Made by a program: the position numbers and the translations under genes. The notes beneath the pieces are model-generated. The model was not told the DNA's origin and made no database searches. It was given only the letters and a program-made list of their open reading frames with translations. Source: Spartobacteria bacterium (GTDB taxonomy: Bacteria > Verrucomicrobiota > Verrucomicrobiia > Chthoniobacterales > Chthoniobacteraceae). Taken from it: a stretch of DNA of 6,430 bases. Location: NCBI GenBank assembly GCA_025350985.1, contig JANXWU010000103.1:1-6430 (forward strand), given 5' to 3'. Positions 4,873 to 6,430 of this stretch are shown piece after piece (position 1 is the first letter of the stretch; every line of letters begins with the position of its first letter).

Positions 4873-6430
4873 AAATCCGCGTCCCTCTTTACGCGAAAAT
4901 TCTGCTTTGGCTGCTGCTGAATTTTCTCATGCTGGGCGCGATCTTTCTCGCGCTCTCGCACTTTCAATTTCGCTTCGGTCTCAACGCGCTCATTACCGGC
5001 AGCGCGGGCTCGCGCATCGACACCACGACGGAGTTGATCGGTGCAGAGTTGCGGCGCAGTCCGAGGCAGAATTGGAACGAAATTCTGGCGCGATTCGGCA
5101 CGGCCTATCGGGTGCGGTTTTTTCTTTTTGGAAACGAGAGCGAGCAGGTCGCCGGCGCGCACGTGGAGTTGCCCAAGGAGGTTCAAAACAAGCTCGTGGA
5201 AATGCAGCCACCCCTGCCGCCGGGGCCGCCGCCCGATGACCGCCCGTTGCGAACGAACGGCCCGCCCGAGTCGTTCCAACCGCCGCGCGATTCGCCTCCC
5301 GGCCTCAACGGAAGGCCCGGCCCGCCGCGCAATCAACCTCCTCGCCGCCCGCCGCCAGACGAGGACAACCAAAATCCCGGACCACCCCGTGATGCCGCAG
5401 ACGCACGGCCGCAGCCTCCCCCCATTCCCGCGAATCGTCCGAAATTTCTGCTGCGCGCGGCGGATCGTTACTGGCTCATCGCGCACGTCCCCGTGAACAC
5501 CAGCGGGCGCCCGCATCCGATTCCGTCGCTGCTCGTCAGCGTGTCCGATTCCCTCAGCGCCGGCGGATTGTTTTTCGACTTCAAACCGCTGCTCGCCGTC
5601 GGCGCGGGCGCGTTGATTTTTTCGATGCTCTTCTGGCTGCCGCTCGTGCGCGGCATCACGCGCTCGCTCTCGCAAACGACACGCGCCACCGCGCAAATCG
5701 CCGAAGGCCGCTTCGACGTGCGGGTGGAAGAAACGCGCCGCGACGAACTCGGCACGCTGGGAGCCGCGGTGAACCGCATGGCCGCCCGGCTCGCTGGTTA
5801 CGTCAGCGGGCAGAAGCGCTTCCTGGGCGACATCGCCCACGAACTCTGCTCGCCCCTTGCGCGCATGCAGATGGCGCTCGGCATTTTGGAACAGCGAACG
5901 GACGAAACGCAAAGTGCCTACGTCGCCGACGTGCGCGAGGAGTTGCAGCAAATGTCGGCCCTCGTGAACGAACTGCTTTCCTTTTCCAAAGCCTCCATCG
6001 GTGGAAAAAACGTCGCGCTCAAACCGGTGTCGCTCGCCGAAATCACGTCGCGCATCATCACCCGCGAGAACCGGGACAAAGGTGGAATCGTCACCGATGT
6101 CCCGCCCGCGCTGCGCGTGCTCGCTGATCCCGAACTGCTCGCGCGCGCCATCGGAAACGTCGTCCGCAACGCCATCCACTACGCCAATCCGGTGAGCGCG
6201 GAAGCCAGTCCACCAGCCTACACCTACCGCCCCAAGCAACTCCGCGACGGACGCGCCGGCGGCCCGATCACCGTCTTCGCACGCGCGGAAGGCCGGCAGG
6301 TCATCCTCACGATTGCCGATAACGGACCCGGCATTTCCAAGACCGCGCTCGCGAAAATTTTCGATCCGTTTTACCGCGAAGACACCTCGCGCGCTCGCGA
6401 AACCGGCGGCACCGGCCTTGGGCTGGCGAT
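4869..6430 (+). CDS. CpxA-like membrane sensor histidine kinase with a proline-rich sensor domain (3' end beyond the window)
   Basis: The ATG at 4869 lies in an ATGA overlap with the regulator stop, with a weak GGAG at 4860-4863. The frame is open to the window edge (520 codons plus 2 bases). Order of parts: TM1 about 9-30; extracytoplasmic sensor about 31-239; TM2 about 240-260; HAMP about 261-313, with 'RDELGTLGAAVNRMA'; the dimerisation/H-box RFLGDIAHELCSPLARMQ with H324; the N-box GNVVRNAIHYA with N430 and N434; G1 DNGPGIS (484-490); the F-box IFDPFYRED; G2 GGTGLGLA (513-520), at which the window ends. All catalytic motifs seen are intact. Two oddities are a 78-residue stretch (114-191) with 31 prolines in the sensor, and about 23 extra residues (441-463) after the N-box. 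It should autophosphorylate on H324 and pass phosphate to D66 of the preceding regulator. The signal is unknown; an envelope cue is inferred from the CpxA resemblance. Confidence 0.93.
   Translation, partial: MKIRVPLYAKILLWLLLNFLMLGAIFLALSHFQFRFGLNALITGSAGSRIDTTTELIGAELRRSPRQNWNEILARFGTAYRVRFFLFGNESEQVAGAHVELPKEVQNKLVEMQPPLPPGPPPDDRPLRTNGPPESFQPPRDSPPGLNGRPGPPRNQPPRRPPPDEDNQNPGPPRDAADARPQPPPIPANRPKFLLRAADRYWLIAHVPVNTSGRPHPIPSLLVSVSDSLSAGGLFFDFKPLLAVGAGALIFSMLFWLPLVRGITRSLSQTTRATAQIAEGRFDVRVEETRRDELGTLGAAVNRMAARLAGYVSGQKRFLGDIAHELCSPLARMQMALGILEQRTDETQSAYVADVREELQQMSALVNELLSFSKASIGGKNVALKPVSLAEITSRIITRENRDKGGIVTDVPPALRVLADPELLARAIGNVVRNAIHYANPVSAEASPPAYTYRPKQLRDGRAGGPITVFARAEGRQVILTIADNGPGISKTALAKIFDPFYREDTSRARETGGTGLGLA

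Noticed and set aside
4734..6239. 501-codon minus-strand ORF opposite the histidine kinase
   Set aside because: The plus strand here encodes a continuous kinase with all boxes in order. The minus product is Arg/Gly/Ala-rich with no motif, as expected of an antisense frame in GC-rich DNA.

Overview
The window looks like a chromosomal segment of a GC-rich, Gram-negative-type bacterium. A Verrucomicrobiota origin (Opitutae- or Pedosphaera-like) is my best guess. It rests on the weak or absent Shine-Dalgarno sites, the secreted GH81 glucanase, the style of the EF-hand/proline-rich exported protein, and a sensor kinase with an H-E-L-C-S-P box. This is inference from family character; no marker gene is present.

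Layout, left to right. Bases 2-127 are the last 41 codons of an IS1595-type (IS1016-like) transposase, so an insertion sequence ends at about 127-141. Bases 142-369 are lower in GC and hold only a weak 72-codon ORF (155-373), which may be the tail of a gene beheaded by the insertion. Next are a small exported protein with one carboxypeptidase-regulatory-like beta-sandwich domain (370-714) and a secreted GH81 endo-beta-1,3-glucanase (807-3068). The glucanase converges on an exported four-EF-hand, proline/glycine/glutamine-rich protein (3136-3918, minus strand). A perfect 12-bp hairpin between them has its T-tract on the minus strand and serves chiefly the EF-hand gene. A 207-bp divergent intergenic region follows, then an OmpR/CpxR-type response regulator (4126-4872). 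The regulator overlaps by 4 bp a CpxA-like membrane histidine kinase (4869 to the window edge), which is open at the right end and is cut inside its G2 box.

How the genes may work together. The regulator and kinase are clearly one translationally coupled two-component system. The EF-hand gene is transcribed divergently from it. Each side of the shared intergenic region carries the same 11-bp word (AGCGTGGCGAA), reading towards its own gene. The kinase sensor domain contains a 78-residue stretch that is about 40% proline, and the EF-hand protein is also rich in polyproline. The most interesting hypothesis in the window is therefore an envelope-sensing module in which a Ca2+-binding exported protein is a target of, or a ligand or accessory for, the proline-rich sensor. 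The glucanase and the small beta-sandwich protein are exported too, but nothing in the sequence ties them to this regulatory system.
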